Assembly: GCF_041296385.1 (NCBI RefSeq)
Contig: NC_091013.1
Location: forward strand, 7,082,001 to 7,146,000
Source: Aphelocoma coerulescens
Lineage: Eukaryota; Chordata; Aves; Passeriformes; Corvidae
Length of the DNA stretch: 64,000 bases
Direction of reading: 5' to 3'
Positions 49,741-60,312 of the stretch are shown here, piece after piece; position 1 is the first letter of the stretch, and every line of letters starts with the position of its first letter. The position numbers and the translations under genes are program-made. Below the pieces are notes generated by a model that ran no database searches, was not told the origin of the DNA, and saw only the letters and a list, made by a program, of their open reading frames with translations.

Positions 49741-49945
49741 ACACAGACTAATCAAGAGCTATTCCCAGCTGCCCAGTCACTTGAGTATTTACAGTGTTTC
49801 TCACCAGCCAAGTCATCTGGCTGTGCTGTTCCTCATGCTGCATCAGGACCTCTGCCGTGGTCTGCACTGACTGAGCATCTGCCCTCAGGGTGTGCTGGAG
49901 GATGGCCAGCACCAGCAGGATTTTGGCAATCCTTCCTGCCATGGC
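49741..49945 (-). pseudogene. ITPRIPL1-like pseudogene, copy 2 (first ~46 codons only)
   Basis: On the minus strand an acceptor CAG at 49948-49946 is followed by GCC-ATG, with the start codon at 49942-49940. The frame M-A-G-R-I-A-K-I-L-L-V-L-A-I-L-Q-H-T-L-R matches copy 1 (K-I-T-K-I-L-V-V-L-C-I-L-Q-Y-T-V-R), and similarity continues through V-L-M-Q-H-E-E-Q to M-T-W-L-V. Near 49805 similarity ends and the frame runs a few codons into unrelated DNA and a stop at about 49748. The membrane segment, acidic linker and whole Mab-21 domain are missing. The start and signal-like N-terminus are intact, but as a protein it would be a 64-residue stub, so it is called a truncated duplicate. Confidence 0.72.
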
Positions 49946-50345
49946 CTGGACGAAGAGGAGGGAGAGAAGGGGCTCAGCGGAGCTGGGTAGCAGGGAGATG
50001 GTGGCTGGGGCAGCGGGTAGGAAATGCAGGGCCCAGGCACAGGGCACGTCCCCGCAGCCCTGAGAGCACTGGCCCCGAGGGCGGCCCCTGCCCTGCCCGA
50101 GGTGCTCTCCACAGCCCCGCACCCTCTCCCCAGCCTTAGAAGCTCCCCCGGGTGCTGGTGCTCCTGGCCTGGCCCTCGCTCAGCCCAGCCGTGCCCCGCC
50201 TGCCGCACTCCCCGCTGGCTGAGCCGCACTGCAGCGGCGGCACTGCAGCGTGCGCTGTGTGGGGACGTGTCCGCTCCGATGTCACAGACACCAGGGCTCC
50301 ATGGCCGCACCCCGCCCAGCCGGCCGGGGCACTGGGTGGAACTCA
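49946..50345 (-). promoter_or_regulatory. CpG island / promoter-like region of ITPRIPL1-like copy 2
   Basis: About 25 CpGs fall in about 310 bp (50030-50340), the densest CpG stretch in the window, together with GGCGGGG- and CCGCCC-type GC boxes. On the minus strand it precedes the acceptor and ATG of copy 2. The position equivalent to the GTGAGT donor in copy 1 reads GGGAGT, so the splice donor is lost here. Confidence 0.6.
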
Positions 50346-50384
50346 GGTGGAACTCTCATGGAAAACACATGGAACTCTCATGAA

Positions 50385-51265
50385 ACCAGAGAGTTTAGGA
50401 CCTTTGGAAGAAGGGGCAGGAGGCCTACACAGCTTTTGAGGGGTTATGCAGGAAGAAAGTCAGAAAGGCCAAAGCCTGACTGGAAGTTAATTTACACAGT
50501 GCTGTAAAAGACAACAAAAAATGTTTTCATAAGTACATTAGCAATGAAAGGAGGCTCAGGACAATCTCCAGCCTTTACTGGATTGGGGGGTAATACAGAG
50601 ACAAAGGAGAGGAAGAAGCTGAGGTACTCAATGTAAGGCCTGTTTGACAGACATGAGCTCCTCCCATGACAAGATGACCAGGGAGAGGCTGTGGCTCTTG
50701 TTTCACAGGAGTTTAGTAAAGCCTTTGATACTGTTTCTCACAGCATTCTTCTGGAGAAAGTGGCTGCTCATGGCTTGGACATGGTGCTCTTTGGGTACAG
50801 AACTGGCTGTGGGGCTGGGCCACCAGAGAGTGATGGGGAATGAGTTACACTCAGCTGCCAGCCAGTCATGGGTGGGGTTCCTCAGGTCTCAGTATTTGAG
50901 CCAGTTCTGTTTAATACCTTTTTCAACAATCTGGAAAAGGGGGTCAGGGATAGATCTCAGTTTGCAGAAGACACCAAGATGGGCAGGAATGTTGGTCTGC
51001 TTCTGGAAGGTTCTGCAGAGAGATCTGGATTGATGGGCTGAGGCCAAAGGTATGAGTTCAATAAGACCAAGTGCCAGGTCCTACACTTGGGTCACAGCAA
51101 CTTTAGGCAAAGCTCCAGGCTTGGGGCAGAGTGGCTGGAAAGCTGCCTGGTAGAAAAGGACCTGGGGGTGTTGGTCGATAGGAGCTGAATAAGAACCGGT
51201 GTGTGCCCAGGTGTGCAAAAAACCAATGGCATCCTGGCTTATATCAGGAATAGTGGGGCCAGCAG
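50385..51265 (+). mobile_element. CR1 LINE ORF2 fragment (RT domain), decayed
   Basis: Begins with the same CR1 text as 49341 (ACCTTTGGAAGAAGGGGCAG). It continues into the RT domain: TTTAGTAAAGCCTTTGATAC gives F-S-K-A-F-D-T, and GGTTCCTCAGGTCTCAGTA and TTTAATACCTTTTTCAACAA are remains of the G-V-P-Q-G-S and F-N-x-F-x-N-N motifs. Later come TTTGCAGAAGACACCAAGATGG, AAGTGCCAGGTCCTACACTTGG, GACCTGGGGGTGTTGGT and ATGGCATCCTGGCTTATATCAGG. Several frameshifts and stops make it inactive. Confidence 0.9.
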
Positions 51266-52119
51266 GACTTGGGAAGCACATCGAGACCCCTTGCAATCAC
51301 TTAAGGCAGGAGACATTCTGTAAAGGCTTGAATTATCTGCAGACTGCTCAGCTGAAGGGCATAGTGGTGGGACTGCTCCATCAGTTTGTTCTGCATGCTT
51401 ATACTTTTGTATCTCTTTTCAGTTATTCCTAAATATTCATATTGTAAGTGTAAAACAGATCAAGGACTGCTGATCACTTTAAAAGAGATAGCAATGAGAT
51501 CACCCTGCCCTTTGCATAAAACCATAGCAGCCACATCAATCAGTGAACTATCATAACAACATAAGTCATTTTAAGTTTAGATCTTAAAAATTTTAAGAAA
51601 GTCAGCCTATTAAATTCAGTGGGAAACTGAAAACCTGATGTGAGCTAAAAGAGAAGAAGGGCCAGCTCCTGGACAGGCTGTGTAACCATAGGCATTGCTA
51701 ACCCTGCCATTACAGAGTCCTGCTTCAGGAACTGCGAGAGTCATTCCCAGCTGGTCTTTTGTATATATTTAAGTGGAGCATAGCAATGGAAACAAATATA
51801 GTGGGTGTCACAATGCCTTCCAGAATTGGCAGGCAGCCTGTGCAGCATTTTTGAAACAGCTCTGTCACCACAGAGCTAAACATTCCTCCTTTAACAACAC
51901 CCCCACTGTAATTTGTATCTGGCAAAAGAAGCCACAAACATCAACATTTACAGATATGCTATGTGGCTACTAAATTCTAGAAAGAAAATCTGGTTCTCTG
52001 TCTGTCCAGAGCACATGGGAGCCCTGGACATTTCAAAGAGGAAAAGCAGTCCTTCCCTGAATCTGCAGTTGAAGATGAGCAACAATTTCAGGACATCACC
52101 AGATAAAATCAAACAGGAA
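51266..52119. other. Non-coding sequence between two CR1 fragments
   Basis: About 850 bp of unique sequence. The flanking CR1 pieces are in the same orientation and order, but the part of CR1 between them is missing, so this is probably not a simple insertion into one element. Confidence 0.5.
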
Positions 52120-52390
52120 CTGGAGTGATAGGACAAGGAGTAATGGCTTCAAACTGGGAGAGGAGAAAGTTACATGGTATATGGAAGAAACTTTACTGTG
52201 AGGGTTGTGAGGCCCTGGCACAGGTTTCCCAGAGAAGCTGTGGTTGCCCCATCACTGGAAGTGTTCAAGCCCAGGCTGGATGGGGCTCTGAGCAACCTGG
52301 TCTAGTGGAAGGTGTCCCTGCCCCTGGCATGGGGCTGGAACAAGATGGTCTTTAAGGTCCGTTCAACCCAAACGATTCTATAACTCAATG
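52120..52390 (+). mobile_element. CR1 LINE 3' end
   Basis: Phrases include GTGATAGGACAAGGAGTAATGG, GGCACAGGTTTCCCAGAGAAG, CATCACTGGAAGTGTTCAAG, GGCTGGATGGGGCTCTGAGC, GGTGTCCCTGCCC, TCTTTAAGGTCCGTTCAACC and a decayed end ATTCTATAACTCAATG. Confidence 0.93.
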
Positions 52391-53897
52391 AAAAGATAGA
52401 GGCACACAGTGTCCAATGGCTGTCACACCTTCCTCTAGGAAGCAGATCAGCACTTGATCAGCCCCAGAACCTACACTTTTGACCTATAATTCTCATCCTT
52501 ATCTCCAGGATCAAACCAAAATATTTACAATTCTATGTCACATTATGCTGAAAACTGAGCTGTTACGGAATGGGATATCCATTTTGAAACTACCTAAGTA
52601 CAGTTGTAGGATGCCTATTAAAAGTAGTTTGTTTACTTTTTGTCAATCTAACAGCCACAATCCAACCCATGCTCAATATTACATCTCTAACCAAGGTGCA
52701 AAAGGTTAGAGTTTATGATGGCAACAACCAAAGATATCAGTTGACATGATCAAGGTCAAAGTGCTTCCCATTGTGTATTACACTAAGAGGGTTTTCCTTT
52801 GGAACCATGGAAACCAAAACAGGGAGAAAAGGAATGGGAATGTTTCATAAAACAAACCTAGCAAGTCCACTGTGAGCTACTCTCCTGTCCTGACACTAAG
52901 TGCAATTGAAGGGTAAGATTTCTGCAGGGTTTTTTTACCAATACCGTGTGCAAGTAACACAGAAAATTGTATTTCCCTAGCGTATTCAGTGTATTTTGTC
53001 ACCAAAATGTGGTTGGTACAAGTCATCAGAGAACTCTATTGTCAGATCAACTGTCAAAAGTCATCCAGGAATAAATAATTCTTTTTTTTTTTTTCTACTT
53101 AGAACACATGGTTTATGAGCAGGGAAAGCCAACAAACTATCATATTCTAGTAGAGTACACCTACATATCAGATGACTGGGATTTTTCAACAAAACTCTAC
53201 TTTTACTACTTGGCAATTTATTAATTTGAGTTTTAGAGCCTGCTGTCTATGTATGTACAGTGTTCCTGCAATATTAGCTGGTTTTTCAAATAACTTGATT
53301 TGTTAAAAACTCATTTTTCTCAAAACTCAGATCAAAGTGCAAAACCAAAACAAGATGTGAAGGGGGAGGAAGAGAGAAGCTCTCCAGGCATTCGATAATT
53401 TTTGCCTTATCTCATTATTACTTCAGAGAGGTTTTGTAACTCCTTTTGGATCTCATTCTTGTCTTTCTCTAGGATCTCTCCACAGTGTAGAACATGGCTC
53501 TGGGATGTTGAGAAGTCATACACTGTTGTAGCAGCAAATTATTTTCAGCCTCATTTTTAAGCTTGTGTAACCACACTTGCTGCTTGTGTGTCTGCTTCCT
53601 CCATCCTCATTTGCTTTTAGATCCCTTGTTTCATAGCCACCACCTCATTTGACAGAACTGGATAGATCTCACTGACACAAAGTTCTCAAAAGCTTTCTGA
53701 AAACAGGTGGGCTAAGATGGGAGACAGAATTAACTCAACCTCTATTGGGCATCAGAGAATCCACTGTGAGCTCAGGTATGAGTCTTACTTTCTTACAAGC
53801 ACATACCTGTGTTTACAAAGAACAGCAGATTTTAGGGGCATCACAGTCACCTTTTCTTTTCTGGTGAAGAATATGTTGCAATTTCACAAGTAAAAAC
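52391..53897. other. Non-coding unique sequence
   Basis: About 1.5 kb of AT-rich unique DNA with a T-run near 53082-53094. Nothing recognised. Confidence 0.5.
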
Positions 53898-54846
53898 CAT
53901 AGAATTACAGAATCATTTAGGGTGGAAATGAACTTTAAGGTCGCCAAGTCCAACCATTATTCCAGCACTGCCAAGTCCACCACTAACCGTGTCCCTAACC
54001 TCCACATCTATACATATTTCAAATAGCTCCAGGGAAGCTGGCTCCACCACTTCCCTGGGCAGCCTGTCCCAATGTTTTAACAACCTTTTTGGTGAAAAAC
54101 TGTCTTCTAACATCCAATATAAACCTCCCCTGATACAACTTCAGGCCATTTTCTCTTGTCCTATCATTTGTTACTTGGGAGAAGAGAGTGACCCCCCCCC
54201 CCCCCCACCTGGCTACAACCTTCTTTCAGGTGGCTATAGAGAGCAACAAGGTCACCTATGAGCTTCCTTTTTTCCACACTAAACACTTTGAGCTCCCTCA
54301 GCTGCTCTTCACCAAACTTGTGTTCCAGATCCTTCCCTATCTCCATTGCCCTCCTCTGGACATGCTCCAGCCTCTCAATGTCCTTCTCGTAGTGAGAGGC
54401 CCCAAAACTGGACACAGGATTTGAGGTGCAGCCTCACCAGTGCCCAGTACAGGAGGACAATCACTGCCTTGGTCCTGCTGGCCACAGTATTGGTGATACA
54501 GGCCAGGTGCCATTGGCGTTCCTGGCCATCTGGGCACATCTGGCTCATGCTCATCAGCCTCAGCCCATCAATCCAGCCTATCCGGATCCCCCTGCAGAGC
54601 CTTCCTGCCCTGAGAACGTCAACACTCCTGCCCAACTTGGTGTCATCTGCAAACTGACTGAGAGTGCACTTGATCCCCTTTTTGAGATTGTTGATAAAGA
54701 TATTAAACAGAACTGGCCCCAATACTGAGCCCTGGGGAACCCCACTGGTGACTAGCCACCAAGCGGATTTCACTCCCTGCACCACCACTCTTTGGCCCAG
54801 TCATCCACCCAATTTTTCTACCCAGCAAACTGTATACCCATCCAAG
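53898..54846 (-). mobile_element. CR1 LINE, ~950 bp, with partial RT domain, minus strand
   Basis: The longest CR1 copy here. It runs on the minus strand from the RT region at about 54846 to a decayed terminus at 53898 (ACCATAGAATTACAGAATC on the plus strand). A minus frame at 54788-54375 (137 codons) keeps the reverse-transcriptase motifs [10 protein letters not shown] and F-A-D-D-T-K-L-G, including the two catalytic aspartates of the F-A-D-D box. The endonuclease, fingers/palm N-terminal part and ORF1 are absent. The frame passes out of RT into non-matching sequence after about residue 90, consistent with a frameshift. Confidence 0.95.
54192..54206 (+). repeat. Poly(C) run, 15 nt, inside CR1
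   Basis: Fifteen C in the CR1 3' region, where related copies have a short C-rich stretch before CACCTGGCTACAACC. It is a slippage-prone homopolymer and may be a place of assembly error. Confidence 0.9.
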
Positions 54847-57492
54847 ACAAAATGTATTTATATCCTCTACATACACCATATAATAACCCCGAGAAGGATG
54901 CAAGTGTCCATGAACACTATGTACGCGTGGTGCAGGGTATAAATAACTACATGGTCTTCAAAAAGTCAAGATGAACCAAAGCAGAATTCCCAGAGCTGAT
55001 TTCATCACAGTACAAAGGTAATGGAAAGAGATGAAGAAGATATTTATATTTGCACAATAGTTCCGTTATAGCTAAAATTACCTTGTTTCCTACAACTTCT
55101 TTTTTTTTTTTTTACTGACATGTACAAGTTTTTCCAGGTCACCTTGAACTAAATTTCAGCTTCACTCACAGAACTAGCAGCAACCACTACAGTTATATAT
55201 CATGGGCCAGGCACTCAGTGTAAATCAGGGTAGATCTAGTGACTAGACCAGACATGAGAAACTTTATAGATGCAGTTCACCTATGCTTCCTTGTGACCAC
55301 AGTGATATTAGCACATACTTTCCTGCTCATATTCATATTTTGTGGAATCACTGGTCTACCGAGTTTTGTTTGCTGCTTTCTTCTTTTGGGGGGCTTTTTT
55401 GACAGTCAGTTAAATTGTATTGTGCTATTTGCCAAGCAGTAATTATCTTCTGGCTTCTCTTGTTAGACAAAAAAAAGGAGCTACTATCTTGGAAACCATC
55501 TCAGTGAAAACTGTCTGTGAAAGATCAGTAGCACATAATGTCCTGGAAAAGGCATAACCCGCTACACAACACACACAGGACTGTCCTGCTGGGATGGCTG
55601 TGCCATCTACAGAAGCCCTAAAAAGCAGAAAACCTCAGGGCTGTCACTGCAGCGTCATAACCACCCAGTTATCTCCTCACCAGAAGGCCTGAAGGTTTAC
55701 TTTTATTCTCACTTGTGAATATTTCACACCAGCTGCAGATGATTAATCCTTAAATATGGATATTAAGATCCACCTTCTGTTTCTTAAATAGCTTGAAGAA
55801 CTCACACAATTCTTCAACATATCTTTTTCAGAGCTTAGTTTTGCACAAGCCTTAGTGAAGTCTCCATCTTCAGACTATAATTACTTCCTGTAAACTTGGG
55901 AATTCAAGCAAAGAAGTTCAATATGGCCCTTCGGATTTCCAGGCCAGCTTCTGATCTGTTTGTGGAGATTTATTGTATCCTTTGTTCCTAATCTCTGTCC
56001 CACCAGAGTATGGCTTTCTGTGACAACCTAAAAATTATCTCCCTGCTGCAATGAAATTCTTCTCCAATGTCCCAGAGGATTGCAGCAACCTTCTTGAAGA
56101 AGACAGTAGGTGCAAAATAAAACCCTTTAAAGTGGGAAGGCAGCACTTAATCTACACATAATAAGAAGTGTTCAATTGACTCTATCAAGTCTTATTTGCT
56201 GAGCCTTGTCCTTTAACTAGTCAATATTTGTAAGGCGCAAAGCCTGCCCTTCTCAAACTTTATCTAAAGGCTTTCCAAACCATTTAAAGTTCATGAGTCT
56301 TAAGCCTATGATACATTTTCTTCACAGGTTTTCTGGAATTTTCTGGAATGTGTTATAGCACACACTGACATCAGAGAAGGCAAAATATTCCTCTGCTAGC
56401 ACCAAGTGGGCAGGCTCTGAATCTAAAGGTGCTAATAAATGCATAAGCCATTTAACCACACAGGATGTGGTATCTTGTAAAAGGTCACCTTTCATGATGA
56501 GGACTTCTTCATGGCTTTCCAGGATCTCAATTTCACAAATGCAACCATCAAAGGGGAAAAATTAAGTTGAAAGCATGGTTTTCATACAGTTTGTTGAAGC
56601 TGTTTTTCTGGTTTTTGTTAGATTGCAAGTCCCATGTGCTGCACAGAACACAGTCAGCTGCATAATGCATGTTCTGTATATTATTGCACACACTAACATT
56701 ATATGTAATGCAATAATGAATACATGCCATAAATACGTCTATGATTCTATTTCTCACTGTAATATGTCTTTATTTAAACTTAAAATAATACTAGTTATTT
56801 GTGGTTTATACACGTCTAGAAGTGGGAAGAAGATACCATAAGGTGATAAATTGCTGATAATGAATGACACAGAGGTAAACAACTAGAGATCTCCTTAAAA
56901 TATTCTTCAAATCATTTAAGTATCGTAAGGTAGAAAGGGAACATGCACCAAAAATAAAGACAGATTTGAGGCAGTGGAAAATAAATCATTCCTCATCTAA
57001 GGGTGTGAAAACCTATGGAAACCTAAAGGAACTCTAGAAATCACACTGGCAATATCCCTGGGAGAAAATATTAAGGATAAGAAACAAATTTTGCAGAGGA
57101 TGTGTAACGACATGTTTTATTCAAGCAACAGCTACTGTCAGAAAAAATGGTCAAGCTTTTGTGTACACAAAAACTTCAAGAGCAGCCTAATGACTAGTAT
57201 TACAGGCAGCATTACAAGTTCTTGGAGAAATACTTACTATGAAGAAAGAAAGGAATATCACAAGTTCAGCCATTCGTGGCAGTGTAGCTGAAGTTGGATG
57301 TCTGAACTGTGTAAACAAGCCCCTTACATTTTTTCACTGATTGCAGAAATTTCACATCATGCAGCTGTGACTCCCTTCCAGAAAATGTCTCCTAATTAGC
57401 TCGTGTATATTTTTAAACTGCACGTTATATGGGCAATGAAACAGAGGAAAGGCAAATTAACAATGAGTAAATCTCTTTCACCAGTCACTTAC
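54847..57492. other. Non-coding unique sequence
   Basis: About 2.6 kb, AT-rich, with a T-run near 55100-55114. It lies downstream (minus strand) of the candidate exon at 57493, so it would be intronic if that exon is real. No further splice-flanked frame was found here by eye. Confidence 0.5.
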
Positions 57493-57559
57493 CATAACAG
57501 TCACTATATTCTCTCTCACACAGGCGCTCACACTCCTTCCTTTTAGTCATGTGGCTCTC
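57493..57559 (-). CDS. Candidate internal coding exon, unidentified cysteine-rich protein
   Basis: On the minus strand a TTTCTCTTTTTCAG acceptor (ending 57560), preceded by a branch-point-like CCTAAT, is followed by a 67-nt exon and then a strong GTAAGTGAC donor from 57492. Two of the three frames are closed by stops. The open one starts in phase 0 and gives 22 codons plus one base: E-S-H-M-T-K-R-K-E-C-E-R-L-C-E-R-E-Y-S-D-C-Y. The cysteine spacing C-x3-C-x6-C occurs in helices of Frizzled-type and folate-receptor-type cysteine-rich domains, but 22 residues are too few to assign a family, and the lysine-rich lead is not typical. I do not recognise the gene. If real, the rest of the gene has long introns, with upstream exons at higher coordinates. 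Confidence 0.5.
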
Positions 57560-59648
57560 CTGAAAAAGAGAAATTAGGACCTCCTTCATAATCCTTCTTA
57601 ATTTTGATTGTTTGCAACCAAAATTGAATTGAATGCACAAAATCCATTCAGATTTCAAAACTGAAGTCAGCTGCCCCATCTCAGTCCCAGCTACCTGTGT
57701 GTTACCAGTGAATACCCAGCAGGCTACACAGAATTCCTAGGAAAGAGAGCAATGTCTGAAGCACCATGTTATGTACCAGGAGCATTCCCTACTCAAAAAA
57801 TAACCAAGAAAATTATCTTATTGCTGCAAAGAACTTGCAGAAGCAGAACTCCTTAAACTGATGTAAATCACCGTGGTGTTTCCATAGCAAGAAAGGTATT
57901 TCCCTGTAGTTCCTCCTTTAATCAGAAAGCACTTCTTAGGGATATTAAGGAACAGCAAAACTAACCAAGAATGTCATTATTCTAGAACCTCTATGAAAAT
58001 AAATAAATAAAAAGCATCCAGCTCAAGCAACTGCTCTGTTCTTTCAAGGGCATTCATTCACATGCGATTCCCTATCTTCAGCTCCTCCTTGCAGCTCCTT
58101 TTCCCAGCCCTCTCCCCACCTTTGGAACAGAAGGAAACTTTCTCACTCAGAAAAGCCTAATCTCATAGGCATTTGAAATCAGCAGATGAAACCAGCTCCT
58201 GGTCTAGGAGAGCAGAGTCTTTCTTCCCTGTGCCCTACATTACCCTGACAAATTCTCTCAAGGAGGACAAGCAGCCTTTCCTTTGAACACGATATTTAGG
58301 AGTTTGAGAAGTGTTTTTTTCCCGTCTGGGGACTTAGAGTATCTCTGCACAAATCTGTTTGAAGGCTGAAGTCCAACCCTCCCTCATAGGGGCCTTTTCA
58401 TGACAGTTTTCGTCCATCTGGGAGGGCAGGAAGAGGCATTTTCTCTGCAGCTGCTCCCCATGAATCAGCTGGCAGCCACAGTGCCCATATTCTTCCTCCA
58501 GGACGTTCAGGACATGGCATCCACAGCACAGCAAATTTCTAATCACTCAGAGAAATCTGAAGCTTTGTTCCCAGTCAACAGCCTGTCCCTTGGCAGCAAG
58601 AAGCTGGGTTTCTGCACTTTTTTTGCATACTTACTGTAGGTCACTGCTTGTAATTTCCTGGTCCCAGTGCTCGGGCTTTGGTCCTCTACAATGTCTCACT
58701 TTTCTCACACTTCACTGGCCTTCTGTGTTTTACATTAGGCAATCAGCAGGATGACAAATATGTCAGCAGTCTCCAGTTCAGCCTCCTGAGTGTTCTCAGC
58801 CAATATGCCAAAAATAAAATGGATTTTCCTTTTTTGGGGGTTTTTTTGGTTTTTTTTTTTGTTTTTAATAATGTTATCTGGATGGCAGCTATAGGCATCT
58901 GTTGAGCTTGCCATATGCTCCACATTTCCATATAGAAGGATGATGATGCTAATACAATAATTATTTCAATAGCACTTGTTCATGGTTTAAAGGGAGTGTT
59001 TGATGTGCATGTACGTAAGTCGAGACCTGGAGCTATTACACCCAATTAAAGCATCCTGTACTTGGGCACACAGGACAGTTAGCTCACAGGAGCAGAAGAT
59101 TTATTTGTGTTTTCAGACTGGTCATAAAATTGAATCACTGTTTGTCTCCAGGTTAACCCCCTTACAATTGAGTGGCTGGAGCAAAACTACAGATGAATCT
59201 AATAGACTCAATCTCTTCATTGAAGAGATTGTACATGTCCCAGCTAAATTAGATAGTGCAATTTTCTGTCTCTGGCAGTTTTCTGCTTTGCAGTATCATG
59301 CACTGCTGAGTGTCTCAGGGAAATCAGATCACTGGTAGCCTTGTGCCTGCTCCATAAAACTGCAAATATAAACACTGGCCCCCACCTGAGGTCTCTGAGG
59401 CAAGAGCATCTCTTTGGCCCATGCTACCATTGTGACTAGCACAGCAAAGCTTAACTCAGGACTCTCAAGCAATGCCATGGTGAAAGCTGGATACACCAGT
59501 GTTGAACAAATACAGCATTAACTTTTCAAATAGTACTGGCTGTTTCCTCATATAATTTTAAAATCTACAATTCATAACAGCTCTAATATGTAGCCTTGAA
59601 TATGTCTTTGCCTGCCATCCCTGCCCAAAGAACTCTTTCCATGTTGAC
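57560..59648. other. Non-coding sequence between candidate exon and LTR
   Basis: About 2.1 kb. It includes T/G low-complexity sequence at about 58828-58866 and a 23-bp palindrome at 59209-59231. A minus frame near 58334-58546 looks protein-like but has no splice or start support. Confidence 0.5.
59209..59231. repeat. 23-bp perfect palindrome
   Basis: CAATCTCTTCA (59209-59219), one central T, then its exact reverse complement TGAAGAGATTG (59221-59231). It could be a dimeric protein-binding site or chance. Confidence 0.85.
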
Positions 59649-60307
59649 TGTGCCGGTTTGGGCAAATTTGGAAATATATCCTCTGAGAGAAGGCAGGTTA
59701 GAACCACCCACCAGGTTCAGGAAAAAATAAATCTTCCTTGAAGGAAAGTGAAAGAGATAAAAACTATTTGTTTAACAAACACACCGGAAGAGGATAGTAG
59801 TGCTAAATAATAATAAAACGTCTCACTCTGCTGAGAGAAACCTGGGAAAATTTCAGAGTCCTTCCATAGTCTCTTTCCCCTCAGTGGAGCTGGGACAGGG
59901 TGGTGGGCCCACCTCCAGGGCCACGGCCTCGGTGGAAAGTCCTCCCAATATATTCTGATGTTGAAACAGTCCAGCACAGAAAAAGGAAAAACCATAAAGT
60001 CCCAGGAAAACAAAAGTTCAACTCTCCATGTCTCTCGGGAGAAAAAGCAAGCCGAAAGCTGGCTGCAAAGAAAGCAAGCCGGGTGCTTCCTCCCGCTCCT
60101 CTTGCCGACCAAACGCCGAGAGGAGTCTGTGTGTGTATCTGTGTGTCCTTCAAACATGAAAACAAACTGCAAACTCCTTTGAAAAAGTACACTCAGTTTT
60201 CCTCTTCCCCCTCTCAGGCTCAGTTTAAAGGCATAGAAAGGCACTAAATTAATTTCTGGGCATAGAACAGCGATACGGGATACACATCATAAAGTCACCC
60301 CAAGACA
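59649..60307 (-). mobile_element. Solo LTR of an ERVL-type endogenous retrovirus with intact target duplications
   Basis: 659 bp bounded by canonical TG...CA ends (TGTGCCGGTTTGGG on the left, CCCCAAGACA on the right). The 5-bp target duplication TTGAC is perfect on both sides (59644-59648 and 60308-60312). The minus orientation is preferred because TGTCTTGGGGTGACTTTATG is the start I remember for passerine class III LTRs; I do not see a clear minus-strand AATAAA, so orientation is less sure than identity. No internal viral genes remain. Confidence 0.8.
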
Positions 60308-60312
60308 TTGAC

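Noticed and set aside
49555..50139. 194-codon plus-strand frame
   Set aside because: It crosses from a CR1 fragment into the antisense of pseudogene copy 2 and the CpG island, so it is a composite shadow.
51266..52119. Sequence between CR1 pieces as an insertion splitting one CR1
   Set aside because: The flanking pieces do not join to a continuous element; several hundred bases of CR1 are missing between them.
54375..54788. 137-codon frame as a possible host gene
   Set aside because: The G-V-P-Q-G-S and F-A-D-D motifs and flanking 3' UTR show it is a broken CR1 reverse transcriptase.
58334..58546. 70-codon minus frame with protein-like composition
   Set aside because: No acceptor, start context or family similarity; kept only as a remark because it lies near the candidate exon on the same strand.
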